A DNA stretch of 64,000 bases from the NCBI GenBank assembly GCA_026162565.1, contig JAOEIQ010000010.1:1-64000 (forward strand), in the 5' to 3' direction. The DNA comes from Flavobacteriaceae bacterium NBU2973. Lineage in GTDB: Bacteria; Bacteroidota; Bacteroidia; Flavobacteriales; Flavobacteriaceae. The position numbers and the translations under genes are program-made. Under the pieces are notes generated by a model, which searched no databases, was not told where the DNA came from, and worked only from the letters and a program-made list of their open reading frames with translations. This document shows, piece after piece, positions 11,040-19,517 of the stretch. Within the stretch, counting starts at the first letter, position 1. Every line of letters starts with the position of its first letter.

Positions 11040-11576
11040 CTAATTTAAATTCAATTGCCAAGAAATATTATATTGATCAATTACCCAACCAAATTTTTTA
11101 CTGAATCCGTAATTATTTAAAGGCATTGTAATGTTTCCATTTTCTGACAATCTGGAAAACAACCGTTCGATTTCAGCTTCGCTTTTGCATTCTACAAAAT
11201 TGGAAACAGCTGGTGAGAAATCCCATTTATGAATAGGAGGACTATCACTACACATAAATAAACTCCCATTTAAATAAAATTTAGCTGTCATAATTTTTCC
11301 TTCTTCGCCAGGAGCATCTTTTGTCCAACGTATTACATCTTCAATCTTTGAATTATCAAAAATATCAACATAAAAATTCATAGCATTTTCAGCATTATTA
11401 TCTTGAAATGTTAAAAATGTTGCGATTTGTTCTTTTGGATTTTGTGATAGCTTCTTGTTTACTGTTTTTAAACTATCAATCTCTGTTTTTAAAACAGTTA
11501 CCTCTTCATTAGTTTTATTGCTAGAGCAACTAAAAGTAATTATAGCTGTTGTAAGCATGAGTACAATTCTCTTCAT
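11040..11576 (-). CDS. Lipoprotein with a VOC/PhnB-like domain
   Basis: A 178-residue protein with a signal ending in the lipobox TFSC, a short coiled-coil stretch (EVTVLKTEIDSLKTVNKKL), then a PhnB-like VOC domain starting IATFLTFQDNNAENAMNFYV. This family normally contains cytoplasmic proteins, so the export signal is unusual. I chose the ATG at 11576: the longer frame from 11642 would bury the signal and overlap the upstream gene. It lies 10 bases after the VOC gene and belongs to the same AraC-VOC-VOC cluster. Confidence 0.72.
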   Translation of the reverse strand: MKRIVLMLTTAIITFSCSSNKTNEEVTVLKTEIDSLKTVNKKLSQNPKEQIATFLTFQDNNAENAMNFYVDIFDNSKIEDVIRWTKDAPGEEGKIMTAKFYLNGSLFMCSDSPPIHKWDFSPAVSNFVECKSEAEIERLFSRLSENGNITMPLNNYGFSKKFGWVIDQYNISWQLNLN

Positions 11577-11586
11577 TATATTGATT

Positions 11587-11982
11587 TTATAGCATTTCAA
11601 CAATCTGCATATTATTTCCACAGGTATCATTAAAAACTGCAAATTTTGCCGTTCCCATGATCGTTGGTTTTACACTAAATTCTACACCAAGATTTAATAA
11701 ACGCTCATATTCTTCGTCAACATTATCAACATCAAATTGTGTCCAAGGTATTCCAGCGTCCATTAGAGCATCTTGAAAAACTTTACAAGGCTCAAAATGA
11801 TTTGGTCCTGGCTCCAATAAAATTTCAGGACCATCTTGAGCTTCTTTTGAAACTAGAGTAATCCATCTATGTCCACCATCTAAAGGCATATCTTTCTTTT
11901 TTATAAAGCCTAATTTTTCAGTGTAAAATTGTAAAGCTTTTTCTTGATCTGTAACGGGAATGCTTATTAATGTGACCTTCAT
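11587..11982 (-). CDS. VOC (glyoxalase/bleomycin resistance) family protein
   Basis: A 131-residue cytoplasmic protein with two beta-alpha-beta-beta-beta modules: VTLISIPVTDQEKALQFYTEKLGF at the N-terminus and the second module from about residue 70. Candidate metal ligands include His at GGHRW, Glu at EILLEP and Glu near the C-terminus in IVEML. The substrate is unknown. An AraC-type regulator gene lies just upstream on the same strand, a common pairing in flavobacteria, which suggests the two respond to the same compound. Confidence 0.85.
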   Translation of the reverse strand: MKVTLISIPVTDQEKALQFYTEKLGFIKKKDMPLDGGHRWITLVSKEAQDGPEILLEPGPNHFEPCKVFQDALMDAGIPWTQFDVDNVDEEYERLLNLGVEFSVKPTIMGTAKFAVFNDTCGNNMQIVEML

Positions 11983-12027
11983 ATATTTTGTGTTTGGTTA
12001 TTTTGATAAAAGTATAAAATCAATAGT

Positions 12028-12417
12028 TTAATCACTTCTTGAAAGTTGCTCTTTTTTATAGTCGCTAGGCGATTTCCCTACTTTATTTTTAAATAAAGAA
12101 CTGAAAGATCCTAGACTTTCAAATCCAACTGCAAAGCAGACTTGCGTTACAGTTGCATCTGTTTTTAATTGATCTTTAGATTTTTCTATACGCTTATCTA
12201 TTAAATATTGTCTCGGTGTTTGTCCGTAATATTTTTTAAAAAGTCGTAATAAGTGGTATTTAGAAGTAAAGTGCTTGTAGGAGAGAAAGTCTAAATTAAG
12301 TTTTTGATCAAAATTAGTGTCTATAAAATTCTTGGTTGCAATAACTACTTCAAGCTGTTTTTCATTTGAAAAGCTATTGTTTCGTATTCGCTCAATTTCT
12401 CTTTCATAGAATGTCAT
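12028..12417 (-). CDS. AraC-family DNA-binding protein
   Basis: A 129-residue protein that is little more than the AraC C-terminal DNA-binding domain: two helix-turn-helix units, the first around FLSYKHFTSKYHLLRLFKKYYGQTPRQYL-like residues 44-73 and the second around VTQVCFAVGFESLGSFSSLFKNKVG near residues 90-115. There is no sensory domain. It probably regulates the downstream VOC genes, with which it forms a reverse-strand cluster. Confidence 0.85.
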   Translation of the reverse strand: MTFYEREIERIRNNSFSNEKQLEVVIATKNFIDTNFDQKLNLDFLSYKHFTSKYHLLRLFKKYYGQTPRQYLIDKRIEKSKDQLKTDATVTQVCFAVGFESLGSFSSLFKNKVGKSPSDYKKEQLSRSD

Positions 12418-12441
12418 TTTTGATAGATTTTAGAATTTAAT

Positions 12442-12879
12442 TTACTCATTCATCCAAAAGAAGTGTAAATCTATATCTTTTTTAAACCCTAAACGTTTAT
12501 ATAAGTTTTGTGCAGGATTATCAAAAGCCGTTTGTATGGCTAGGCCTTTGTTATTTTCATCTTTACACAATTGTTTGCATCTATTAATTAATGCTTCGCC
12601 TATGCCTTTAGTTCTGTAGTTAGTGTCTACAAATAAATCGTTTAGTAAATACATTGGTTGCATAGAAACTGATGACCATAATGGATATAATTGTGTAAAA
12701 CCGACAGCAATATCATTTACGTACATCATGTAAATTACAGAATCGCCATTTTGTAATCTTTCTGTTAGAAACTGTTTAGTGGCATTTAGATTTGAAGTTT
12801 GTTTATAAAATACTCGATAACCATCAAATAGAGGTATTAGGTCGTCTAGGTGTTGTAATGTAGCTTTTATAATTGTCAT
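12442..12879 (-). CDS. GNAT family N-acetyltransferase
   Basis: A 145-residue acetyltransferase. The acetyl-CoA loop is visible as YRTKGIGEALI (about residues 90-100; Q/RxxGxG/A type) and the C-terminal NLYKRLGFKKD is typical of motif B. The substrate is unknown. It lies directly before the AraC gene and may share its transcript. A terminator lies just upstream of its start and closes the gene before it. Confidence 0.85.
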   Translation of the reverse strand: MTIIKATLQHLDDLIPLFDGYRVFYKQTSNLNATKQFLTERLQNGDSVIYMMYVNDIAVGFTQLYPLWSSVSMQPMYLLNDLFVDTNYRTKGIGEALINRCKQLCKDENNKGLAIQTAFDNPAQNLYKRLGFKKDIDLHFFWMNE

Positions 12880-12887
12880 GGCATAAA

Positions 12888-12914
12888 AAATCCGTAACGG
12901 AAAGTTACGGATTT
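12888..12914 (-). terminator. Intrinsic terminator
   Basis: AAATCCGTAAC pairs with GTTACGGATTT around a 5-base loop. On the reverse strand the stem runs into TTTTTTAT. It ends the transcript of the coiled-coil membrane protein gene. Confidence 0.85.
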
Positions 12915-12930
12915 TATATTATTTGTAAAG

Positions 12931-12958
12931 ACCTCTCGACTGTACTCGAGGTGATATG
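12931..12958. repeat. Dispersed intergenic repeat, copy 2
   Basis: ACCTCTCGACTGTACTCGAGGT forms an imperfect palindrome of the TCGA type, related to the copies at 9759 and 63902. It sits between a stop codon and a terminator. Confidence 0.55.
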
Positions 12959-12963
12959 TACTT

Positions 12964-13581
12964 TTAAGATTTTTTTTGTTTGTTAATTTCATCTTGTAGT
13001 TGACGACGAACTTTTTGTTCACGTTCCAAAGCGACGCGTCTGTGTTCTTCGAATTCTGCTTCTATTTCAGATAAGTTGTGTTTTGCTTGTTTAGTTATAG
13101 CATTACTATTTTTAAATTTATATATAAAGAATAATAATAAAGCTAACAGAGCACCAATAACTGACCAAAGTAATGTGTTATAACCTCCTTTACTCATTTG
13201 CATACCAAATAAGCTCATGCTATCTTTTTCAATATTAGTGGCTTCTAAAGTAGATTTAGTAGATGATAAATTAGTTTTTAATTCATCTATTTCGTTTTGT
13301 TTAGCAACTACTACAGATTTTGTATCATCTAACTGAACTTGAAGAGCTTTTAAAGAATCTAATGTATGCGCCTTTAATGTATAAAGCCAATTAGTTTTTA
13401 CATTTTTATAATCTTGCCATCTTGGTGAACGACGAATAACGTACTCAAACTGATTGTCAATAGTGCCACTATTTAAAGATAGTTTTTCTATTTCAGGATT
13501 AGTAGGTTCGGTTTGAGAAAGAGTTATGTTAGTGAAGTATAAAGAAAATACAAGTATTAGGGTGTATTTTAAATTTTTCAT
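12964..13581 (-). CDS. Coiled-coil membrane protein of unknown function
   Basis: A 205-residue protein with an N-terminal signal peptide (ends near TLSQ), a conserved-looking RRSPRWQDYKNVKTNWLYTLK segment, a coiled coil (about residues 75-120), one transmembrane helix (about 138-158) and a basic/acidic coiled-coil tail that would face the cytoplasm. The order implies a periplasmic coiled coil anchored with a cytoplasmic tail. I do not recognise a function; similar proteins are known from Flavobacteriaceae. It is monocistronic, with a terminator behind it. Confidence 0.7.
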   Translation of the reverse strand: MKNLKYTLILVFSLYFTNITLSQTEPTNPEIEKLSLNSGTIDNQFEYVIRRSPRWQDYKNVKTNWLYTLKAHTLDSLKALQVQLDDTKSVVVAKQNEIDELKTNLSSTKSTLEATNIEKDSMSLFGMQMSKGGYNTLLWSVIGALLALLLFFIYKFKNSNAITKQAKHNLSEIEAEFEEHRRVALEREQKVRRQLQDEINKQKKS

Positions 13582-13637
13582 TTGTGCGTTAGGTTAATAG
13601 GTTTGTTAATAGCGTTATACAAATGTACTAATAAATT

Positions 13638-13663
13638 TTAGCCTCACATTTTGTGAGGCTAAA
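13638..13663. other. Hairpin in the gap upstream region
   Basis: TTTAGCCTCAC pairs perfectly with GTGAGGCTAAA around a 4-base loop. No long T run follows on either strand, so it is at best a weak terminator. A second inverted repeat (AATACT.AAATTTCA with TGAAATTT.AGTATT) follows at about 13707-13751. Confidence 0.45.
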
Positions 13664-13751
13664 GTTATATACGAATAAAAGTAAATTTTAGATTATGCGC
13701 AACCAATACTAAATTTCATTTTTATTAAAAAGTATTGAAATTTAAGTATTG

Positions 13752-13800
13752 AGATTCTGAAACCATTTCGATAAACTCAATGTAAAAGTTCAGAATGACA
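13752..13800. repeat. Dispersed intergenic repeat, copy 3
   Basis: Runs from GATTCTGAAACC through TTTCGATAAACTCAATG to GTTCAGAATGACA. The last 13 bases are the exact reverse complement of TGTCATTCTGAAC inside prmC at 28022-28034. This is a typical flavobacterial dispersed repeat layout. Confidence 0.65.
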
Positions 13801-13813
13801 AATTTAAACGAAA

Positions 13814-13833
13814 CCTTGATTTAAAAATCAAGG
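13814..13833 (-). terminator. Intrinsic terminator of gap
   Basis: CCTTGATTT pairs with AAATCAAGG around two bases. It lies 14 bases after the gap stop on the reverse strand and is followed there by TTTCGTTT. Confidence 0.7.
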
Positions 13834-13846
13834 AGTGTTTTTTCGA

Positions 13847-15295
13847 TTAATAATAAGTGTAACGTCTTACTTTAGCGATATATTTTGCTAATCTAATTAC
13901 CTGGTGACTATAACCATACTCATTGTCATACCAAACATAAAGTATCGCATTTTTTCCGTCCTCTCTAACTATAGTTGCCTTACTGTCGTATATTGAAGGA
14001 GCTGAACTACCAACAATATCACTAGATACTAATTCGTCATTAAGCTCATATTTAATTTGCTCTACTAAATCACCTTCTAATGCATATTTTTTAATCATAG
14101 TGTTAATAGCATCAACAGATGTAGAATTTTCTAATTCTAAATTTAATATGGCTAACGATCCATTTGGTACTGGAACACGAATAGCATTAGATGTTAACTT
14201 GCCTTCTAAACTTGGTAAAGCTTTAGAGACTGCTTTTCCAGCTCCAGTTTCGGTAATTACCATATTTAATGCAGCAGCGCGACCTCTTCTATACTTATTA
14301 TGCATATTATCGACCAAATTTTGGTCATTAGTATAGGCATGAATAGTTTCTAAATGGCCACTTTTTACTCCATAAGAATCTTCCATAGCTTTTAAGATTG
14401 GAGTTATGGCATTTGTTGTACAAGATGCGGCAGAAAAAATATCAATTTTATCAGGATTATTTTCTAAATGATTAACACCATGTACAATATTTGGGATGCC
14501 TTTTCCTGGAGCTGTTAATAATACTTTATCAACTCCTTTTGCAGCTAAATGTCTACTTAAAGCTTCTTTATCTCTAAAGGCACCTGTATTATCAATTACT
14601 AAAGCATCATTAATTCCGTAAGCAGTATAATCAATTTCTTCAGGCGCATTTGCTGAAATAATTTTTACAGTTGTACCATTGATAATTAAAGCATCATTTT
14701 CAACATCAATATTTACAGTTCCAGAAAACATTCCATGAACAGAATCGTTGCTTAAAAGAGAAGCACGCTTTTCTAAAACGGTTTGATCTATTTTACCACG
14801 AGTAACAATAGCTCTCAAACGCATTTGACTTCCTTTTCCAGTACGTGTCATTAACTCACGAGCTAATAAACGACCTATACGTCCAAAACCATAAAGTACG
14901 ATATCTTTTGGTTGAATGTTTTCAGAGTTTTTAGCATCTTTTAATTTATCAGCAATAAATGATGTAGCATTGTTATAATTGCTATCTTCTAGATGGTATT
15001 CGTAAGTTAATTTACCAATATCTAATTTTGCAGGTGGAAAGTCTAAAGCTTTAATTGCTTGAGCAATTTCTACAGAATCGAAAATTGAAATTGGTTTTTG
15101 AACAAATTCTCCAGCATATTCATGCAGATTTAAAATTTCGCTAACAGTTCTGTCTATTAACTCGTTTCTAAATAGTACTAACTCTATAGAGTTGTCGTAC
15201 CATAAGTCGCTAACAATTTTGATAAATTCTACAGTTGCACGTCTTCTGTCTGCTTGAAAAGCTAATTCTTTTTCATAAGTTTCGTTAAAACTCAT
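13847..15295 (-). CDS. gap: Glyceraldehyde-3-phosphate dehydrogenase, long form
   Basis: Phosphorylating GAPDH fold with catalytic Cys at 292 (SAASCTTNA) and His at 319. At 482 residues it is about 150 longer than the classic enzyme because of a helical N-terminal extension (residues 1-128). The Rossmann motif YGFGRIGRL is at 135-143. Where NAD enzymes carry an Asp after the second strand, this one reads RAIVTRGK, so NADP use is plausible and would suit gluconeogenesis. Such long forms occur beside a classic GAPDH in Bacteroidota. Monocistronic, flanked by terminators. Confidence 0.92.
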   Translation of the reverse strand: MSFNETYEKELAFQADRRRATVEFIKIVSDLWYDNSIELVLFRNELIDRTVSEILNLHEYAGEFVQKPISIFDSVEIAQAIKALDFPPAKLDIGKLTYEYHLEDSNYNNATSFIADKLKDAKNSENIQPKDIVLYGFGRIGRLLARELMTRTGKGSQMRLRAIVTRGKIDQTVLEKRASLLSNDSVHGMFSGTVNIDVENDALIINGTTVKIISANAPEEIDYTAYGINDALVIDNTGAFRDKEALSRHLAAKGVDKVLLTAPGKGIPNIVHGVNHLENNPDKIDIFSAASCTTNAITPILKAMEDSYGVKSGHLETIHAYTNDQNLVDNMHNKYRRGRAAALNMVITETGAGKAVSKALPSLEGKLTSNAIRVPVPNGSLAILNLELENSTSVDAINTMIKKYALEGDLVEQIKYELNDELVSSDIVGSSAPSIYDSKATIVREDGKNAILYVWYDNEYGYSHQVIRLAKYIAKVRRYTYY

Positions 15296-15416
15296 TGTAA
15301 ATAGTTTAGTGTGTTGAAAATTAGTTTAAAAATATTTTCAGAAGTAATCTACTCTGAAATTTTTTGCAAAAGTATATATTTCAAACGTTTTCGTAACTAT
15401 AAATAACAAAAAAATA

Positions 15417-15451
15417 AAACCCTCTTCTTAATTAAATTAGAAGAGGGTTTT
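15417..15451 (-). terminator. Intrinsic terminator after the DegP-like gene
   Basis: AAACCCTCTTCT pairs with AGAAGAGGGTTT around an AT-rich loop, with T-rich flanks on both strands. It lies about 20 bases after the protease stop. Confidence 0.9.
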
Positions 15452-15472
15452 TACATGTCTTTTTGGATTAGT

Positions 15473-16885
15473 TTACCTAAGGCTGTAACGCTGTATTTCA
15501 CCTTTTGAATCTATTAATACTATTCTTAAAGGTTCGTAAGCCGATTTATTTTTCAAGGCTCTATCCACATCATCAATAGATGTGATTTGAGTACCATTAA
15601 TATTAGTGATGATATCACCTTCATTTACACCATACGACCTCCATTCACTAGCTTGTTTTTCACTCATAAATCTATAAAGCTTTACGCCGTTATCAGTTTT
15701 ATAATTTTTTAGGTCTTGTGGTTTGGCATTTTTTACAACGCCTAGTTCAGGAATAGCAAAGGTTTCATTTTTTAATAAGGTTACTGGTAAGGTTAAAGAT
15801 GAACCATCACGCAATAATGTTACATTGACTTTGTCATTTGGACTTTTAGAATTTAAATACCCTTTTAAATCTGAAAATTTAGAAACTTTTACATTATCTA
15901 TTTGCTTTATTATATCACCATATTGTATTCCTGCAGCATCTGCACCTGATCCTTCATCAACCTCTTCAACATAAATACCTTCAGTTTCTGAAATACCTAA
16001 TCTTTCAGCGGTGAATGTGTTTAATGGTCTTGGACTAATACCTAATATTCCATTTTGAACGTTACCAAACTCCATAATATCTCTCACTACTTTTCGAGCT
16101 ATATTGCTTGGTACAGCAAACGAATACCCAATGTAAGAACCAGTTCTTGAGGTAATGGCTGTATTAATACCAATTAACTCACCATTCGTATTTACTAAAG
16201 CACCACCAGAATTCCCAGGATTTACAGCGGCATCTGTTTGTATAAACGATTGTATGTTGGAGTCACCATCTAGATCTCTTGCTTTGGCACTAATAATTCC
16301 AGCTGTAACAGTAGAAGTTAAATTAAAAGGATTACCAACAGCTAAAACCCATTCGCCAATTTTAGCAGAATCGCTATCAGCAAAAGTTGTGTATGGTAAA
16401 TCGTCTTCGGTTTCTATTTTTAATAAGGCTATATCTGTTTTTGGGTCAGTACCTACCAAATCTGCATCATAAGTCCTGTTATTATTCATTGTTATTTGAA
16501 TAGATTGAGCACCTTCAATAACATGATTGTTAGTAATGATATAACCATCTGGAGAGATGATTACTCCAGAGCCTGTTCCAACTTGAGTTCTTTGAGCACT
16601 TTTTCTGCCAAAAAATAAATCCTCTAAAGTAATTTGACTAGATACAAGAGCTTTGTTTTTAACATGAACTACTGTATTAACAGTTTTTTCTGCAGCAGCT
16701 GAAAAATCAGTACTAGTTTCAGCACCTAAATTGGTACTAGTATAGGTAACAGGAACTGCAAAAGGAGTTTCCTGTTTGGGTTGCTCGATTAATTGTGGCT
16801 CTTTTTCAATAAATAGTTTGTAAGAACCAAGCGTTAAAACGCCTCCTAACGCCGAAACAAATATAAGTGTCACTATCTTTTTCAT
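15473..16885 (-). CDS. degP: DegP/HtrA-type periplasmic serine protease
   Basis: A 470-residue trypsin-fold protease/chaperone for misfolded envelope proteins. One N-terminal hydrophobic segment (residues 3-21) acts as signal or anchor. The catalytic triad is visible: His121 (TNNHVIEG), Asp151 (TDIALLKI) and Ser226 (NPGNSGGAL). Two PDZ domains follow (about 275-370 and 385-465), the first with GILGISPRPLN. The family trimerises. The promoter carries four phased GTTAA boxes (16958-16996), shared in type with the two-component operon at 48.3 kb, so it is probably stress-induced. Confidence 0.94.
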   Translation of the reverse strand: MKKIVTLIFVSALGGVLTLGSYKLFIEKEPQLIEQPKQETPFAVPVTYTSTNLGAETSTDFSAAAEKTVNTVVHVKNKALVSSQITLEDLFFGRKSAQRTQVGTGSGVIISPDGYIITNNHVIEGAQSIQITMNNNRTYDADLVGTDPKTDIALLKIETEDDLPYTTFADSDSAKIGEWVLAVGNPFNLTSTVTAGIISAKARDLDGDSNIQSFIQTDAAVNPGNSGGALVNTNGELIGINTAITSRTGSYIGYSFAVPSNIARKVVRDIMEFGNVQNGILGISPRPLNTFTAERLGISETEGIYVEEVDEGSGADAAGIQYGDIIKQIDNVKVSKFSDLKGYLNSKSPNDKVNVTLLRDGSSLTLPVTLLKNETFAIPELGVVKNAKPQDLKNYKTDNGVKLYRFMSEKQASEWRSYGVNEGDIITNINGTQITSIDDVDRALKNKSAYEPLRIVLIDSKGEIQRYSLR

Positions 16886-16922
16886 AAAATATAAGTTTAA
16901 GTTTAGTTCGTTTTACAACGAT

Positions 16923-16996
16923 TAAAATTACATTTTTATTGAGTTGTGAAATCAACTTTAACTACTATTTAACAGCCATTTTAACGACGATTTAAC
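16923..16996 (-). promoter_or_regulatory. degP promoter with four phased GTTAA boxes
   Basis: Read toward degP there are four GTTAA boxes, at 16996-16992, 16985-16981, 16973-16969 and 16962-16958. Their spacing is 11, 12 and 11 bp, one helical turn each. A near-consensus -7 element TAATTTTA follows at 16930-16923, 27 bases beyond the last box. Direct repeats on one face of the helix are the usual target of OmpR/PhoB-type regulators. Confidence 0.65.
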
Positions 16997-17155
16997 AGTT
17001 ATAATTACCAGACATTATTGCTATATTTCTTCAGTGAAAACTAAATTTAATTTCAAAAAAAGAGATTAAATTTAGCTTCACTTCAGGAACCACTTTGTTA
17101 GCTCATAAATTTTTTCATTCTGTCTTTTGAAAATATCAGAATTAAAAAATTCATG

Positions 17156-17163
17156 TACTTTTG
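17156..17163 (+). promoter_or_regulatory. dapF -7 promoter element
   Basis: Exact TAnnTTTG match (TACTTTTG), 9 bases before the dapF ATG, giving a leader of only a few bases. A TTTG at 17126-17129 is rather far (26 bases) for the -33 element. Confidence 0.5.
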
Positions 17164-17172
17164 TCTCTGTAA

Positions 17173-17949
17173 ATGAAACTAGAATTTTTCAAATATCAAG
17201 GCACTGGAAATGACTTTATCATGATTGATAATCGTCATAATATTTTCAATAAAGAAGATCTCAAAACAATTACTAATCTTTGTGATAGACGTTTTGGTGT
17301 TGGAGCTGATGGATTAATTTTAATTGAAAATCAATCTGATGCCGATTTTAAGATGATTTATTATAATTCTGATGGTAGTCAAAGCCTTTGTGGAAATGGT
17401 GGTAGATGTGCAGTTGCTTTTGCTAAACATCTTAGCATTATAGATAGTAAAGCAACTTTCGAAGCGATTGACGGATTGCACTATGCTACAATTGACGAGG
17501 ATTATGTTAGGTTGCAAATGCATGATGTTACTTCTGTAAAAAGAGTAGCTGATGATTTGTTTTTAGATACTGGTTCACCACATCACATTAAAATGACTGA
17601 TACATTGCAAAATCTTGATGTGAAAATAGAAGGTGCAAAAATCAGGTATTCAGAAAGATATAGGGAAAGTGGAACAAATGTAAATTTTGTTTCTAAAGAG
17701 TCTAACGATACATTTAGTATTAGAACTTACGAACGTGGAGTAGAAGATGAAACCTTATCTTGTGGAACTGGAGTGACTGCTGTTGCTTTGGCAATGCATT
17801 ATATAGGAGAAACCGAAAAGAATATTGTAAACTTGAAAGCTGTAGGTGGAGATTTACAAGTTACTTTTGATAAGGTTGACGACTCATACCAAAATATTTG
17901 GTTATGTGGTTCTGCAAAACAAGTTTTTAAAGGTTTAGTAGAGATATGA
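17173..17949 (+). CDS. dapF: Diaminopimelate epimerase
   Basis: Converts LL- to meso-diaminopimelate for lysine and peptidoglycan synthesis, without cofactor, by two cysteines. These are Cys73 in SLCGNGGRC and Cys197 in LSCGTGV. The 258-residue length is normal, and the start KLEFFKYQGTGNDFIMID is diagnostic. Its stop overlaps the next start (ATGA), so it heads an operon with a GNAT gene, mltG and a DUF2279 gene, partly a cell-wall set. Confidence 0.97.
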   Translation: MKLEFFKYQGTGNDFIMIDNRHNIFNKEDLKTITNLCDRRFGVGADGLILIENQSDADFKMIYYNSDGSQSLCGNGGRCAVAFAKHLSIIDSKATFEAIDGLHYATIDEDYVRLQMHDVTSVKRVADDLFLDTGSPHHIKMTDTLQNLDVKIEGAKIRYSERYRESGTNVNFVSKESNDTFSIRTYERGVEDETLSCGTGVTAVALAMHYIGETEKNIVNLKAVGGDLQVTFDKVDDSYQNIWLCGSAKQVFKGLVEI

Positions 17950-18473
17950 TAACTTTAAAAGGTCAGCAAATTTATTTAAGAGCTCTTGAGCCTGAAGATT
18001 TAAAATTTATTCATGACATTGAAAATGATGAATCTATTTGGGAGATAAGCAATACACAAACACCTTATTCTCGTTATCTTATAAAACAATATTTAGAGCA
18101 AGCCCATAAAGATATATTTGAAGTCAAGCAATTGCGTTTAGTAATTTCTGATTACAATAATAATGCTCTAGGTATGATAGACCTTTTTGATTTTGATTTT
18201 AAGAATAGTAGAGCAGGAGTTGGTATTTTAGTTAAAGAGTCTGAAAATAGGAATAAAGGAATTGGTAAAGAAGCTTTAGACTTATTGGTTAATTATGCCT
18301 TTATAAATTTAAATTTGCATCAATTGTATTGTAATATTTCTGAAGATAATGAAACAAGTTTAAAATTGTTTCAAAATAAAGGGTTTAAAAAAATTGGTCT
18401 AAAAGAAGATTGGATTTTTCATCATAATAGTTTTAAAAACGAATTTGTATTACAACTTATAAATAAGGATTAA
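17946..18473 (+). CDS. GNAT acetyltransferase, RimJ/RimL-like
   Basis: A 175-residue acetyltransferase with the typical start ITLKGQQIYLRALEPEDL, acetyl-CoA loop ENRNKGIGKEAL (about residues 100-111) and C-terminal SLKLFQNKGFKKIG. The RimJ/RimL subgroup acetylates protein N-termini, amino sugars or amino acids; the substrate here is unknown. It overlaps dapF by 4 bases and mltG by one, so all three are co-translated. Confidence 0.85.
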   Translation: MITLKGQQIYLRALEPEDLKFIHDIENDESIWEISNTQTPYSRYLIKQYLEQAHKDIFEVKQLRLVISDYNNNALGMIDLFDFDFKNSRAGVGILVKESENRNKGIGKEALDLLVNYAFINLNLHQLYCNISEDNETSLKLFQNKGFKKIGLKEDWIFHHNSFKNEFVLQLINKD

Positions 18474-19516
18474 TGTACTTTAAAAAAATAGTATTGGCTG
18501 TTGCTCTTATTGGATTAGCTATTGCAGCTTACTTTGCTTATTTTGTATATGGAGCAATGTTTAGCCCAAATACTAATTTTGATCAGGATAAAGTTATTAT
18601 TACTATCCCTTCAAACTCTAATTATAATCAAGTTAGAGACATTTTAAAGCCTTACTTAAAAGATATAGATGGTTTTGACGCATTAGCTAATAGAAAGAAA
18701 TATGCTCAAAATGTTAAAAGTGGTCGTTATGCTATAAAAAAGAACATGAATAATAACGACATCATTAATTCTATAAGAAGCGGTAATATTCCATTTAAAT
18801 TATCTTTTAACAACCAACACTCACTAGAGCAGTTAGCTGGTCGTGTTGCTAAACAAATTGAAGCAGACAGCCTTTCTTTATTAAAAGCTATGACCGATAG
18901 TGATTTTTACAGTAAAAGTGGATTTAATGAGACAACTGCATTAGGTATGTATTTACCTAATAGTTATGAGTTTTTCTGGAATACTTCTGCAGAGGGTTTT
19001 AGAGATAGAATGCTAAAAGAATATAATAGATTTTGGAATGATTCAAGATTAGAGAAAGCTAAAAAAATAGGCTTTAATCAAGATGAGGTAATGGCATTAG
19101 CATCCATTGTTTATGAAGAATCTAAACAGAGAAGTGAACAACCTATTGTAGCTGGAGTTTATATTAATCGATTAAAAAATAAATGGCCTTTAGATGCGGA
19201 TCCTACACTAAAATTTGCTGCTTATAAGTTGCCAAAGTATAAGAATACGGTTATAAGGAGAGTTCTTAATGTTCATAAAGAGATTGACTCTCCATACAAT
19301 ACGTATAAAAATTTGGGTTTGCCTCCTGGTTTAATTGCAATGCCTGATATATCAGCAATAGATGCTGTTTTAAATTATGAAAAGCATTCTTATTTTTTCT
19401 TTGTAGCTGATGCTAAAAGGCCAGGATTTCATAAGTTTTCTAAATCAATAGAACAGCATAATAGGTATGCTAGAGAGTATCATCGTTATTTATCATCTAG
19501 AGGAATAAATAAGTAG
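18473..19516 (+). CDS. mltG: Endolytic murein transglycosylase MltG
   Basis: Cleaves nascent glycan strands at the inner membrane and so sets strand length. It has one N-terminal transmembrane helix (residues 6-26) and a YceG domain. The catalytic Glu is at about residue 215 in LASIVYEESK, within the family motif, and PLDADPT..FA and NTYKNLGLPPGLIAMP further on confirm it. The 347-residue length is normal. It is third in the dapF operon. Confidence 0.95.
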   Translation: MYFKKIVLAVALIGLAIAAYFAYFVYGAMFSPNTNFDQDKVIITIPSNSNYNQVRDILKPYLKDIDGFDALANRKKYAQNVKSGRYAIKKNMNNNDIINSIRSGNIPFKLSFNNQHSLEQLAGRVAKQIEADSLSLLKAMTDSDFYSKSGFNETTALGMYLPNSYEFFWNTSAEGFRDRMLKEYNRFWNDSRLEKAKKIGFNQDEVMALASIVYEESKQRSEQPIVAGVYINRLKNKWPLDADPTLKFAAYKLPKYKNTVIRRVLNVHKEIDSPYNTYKNLGLPPGLIAMPDISAIDAVLNYEKHSYFFFVADAKRPGFHKFSKSIEQHNRYAREYHRYLSSRGINK

Positions 19517-19517
19517 T

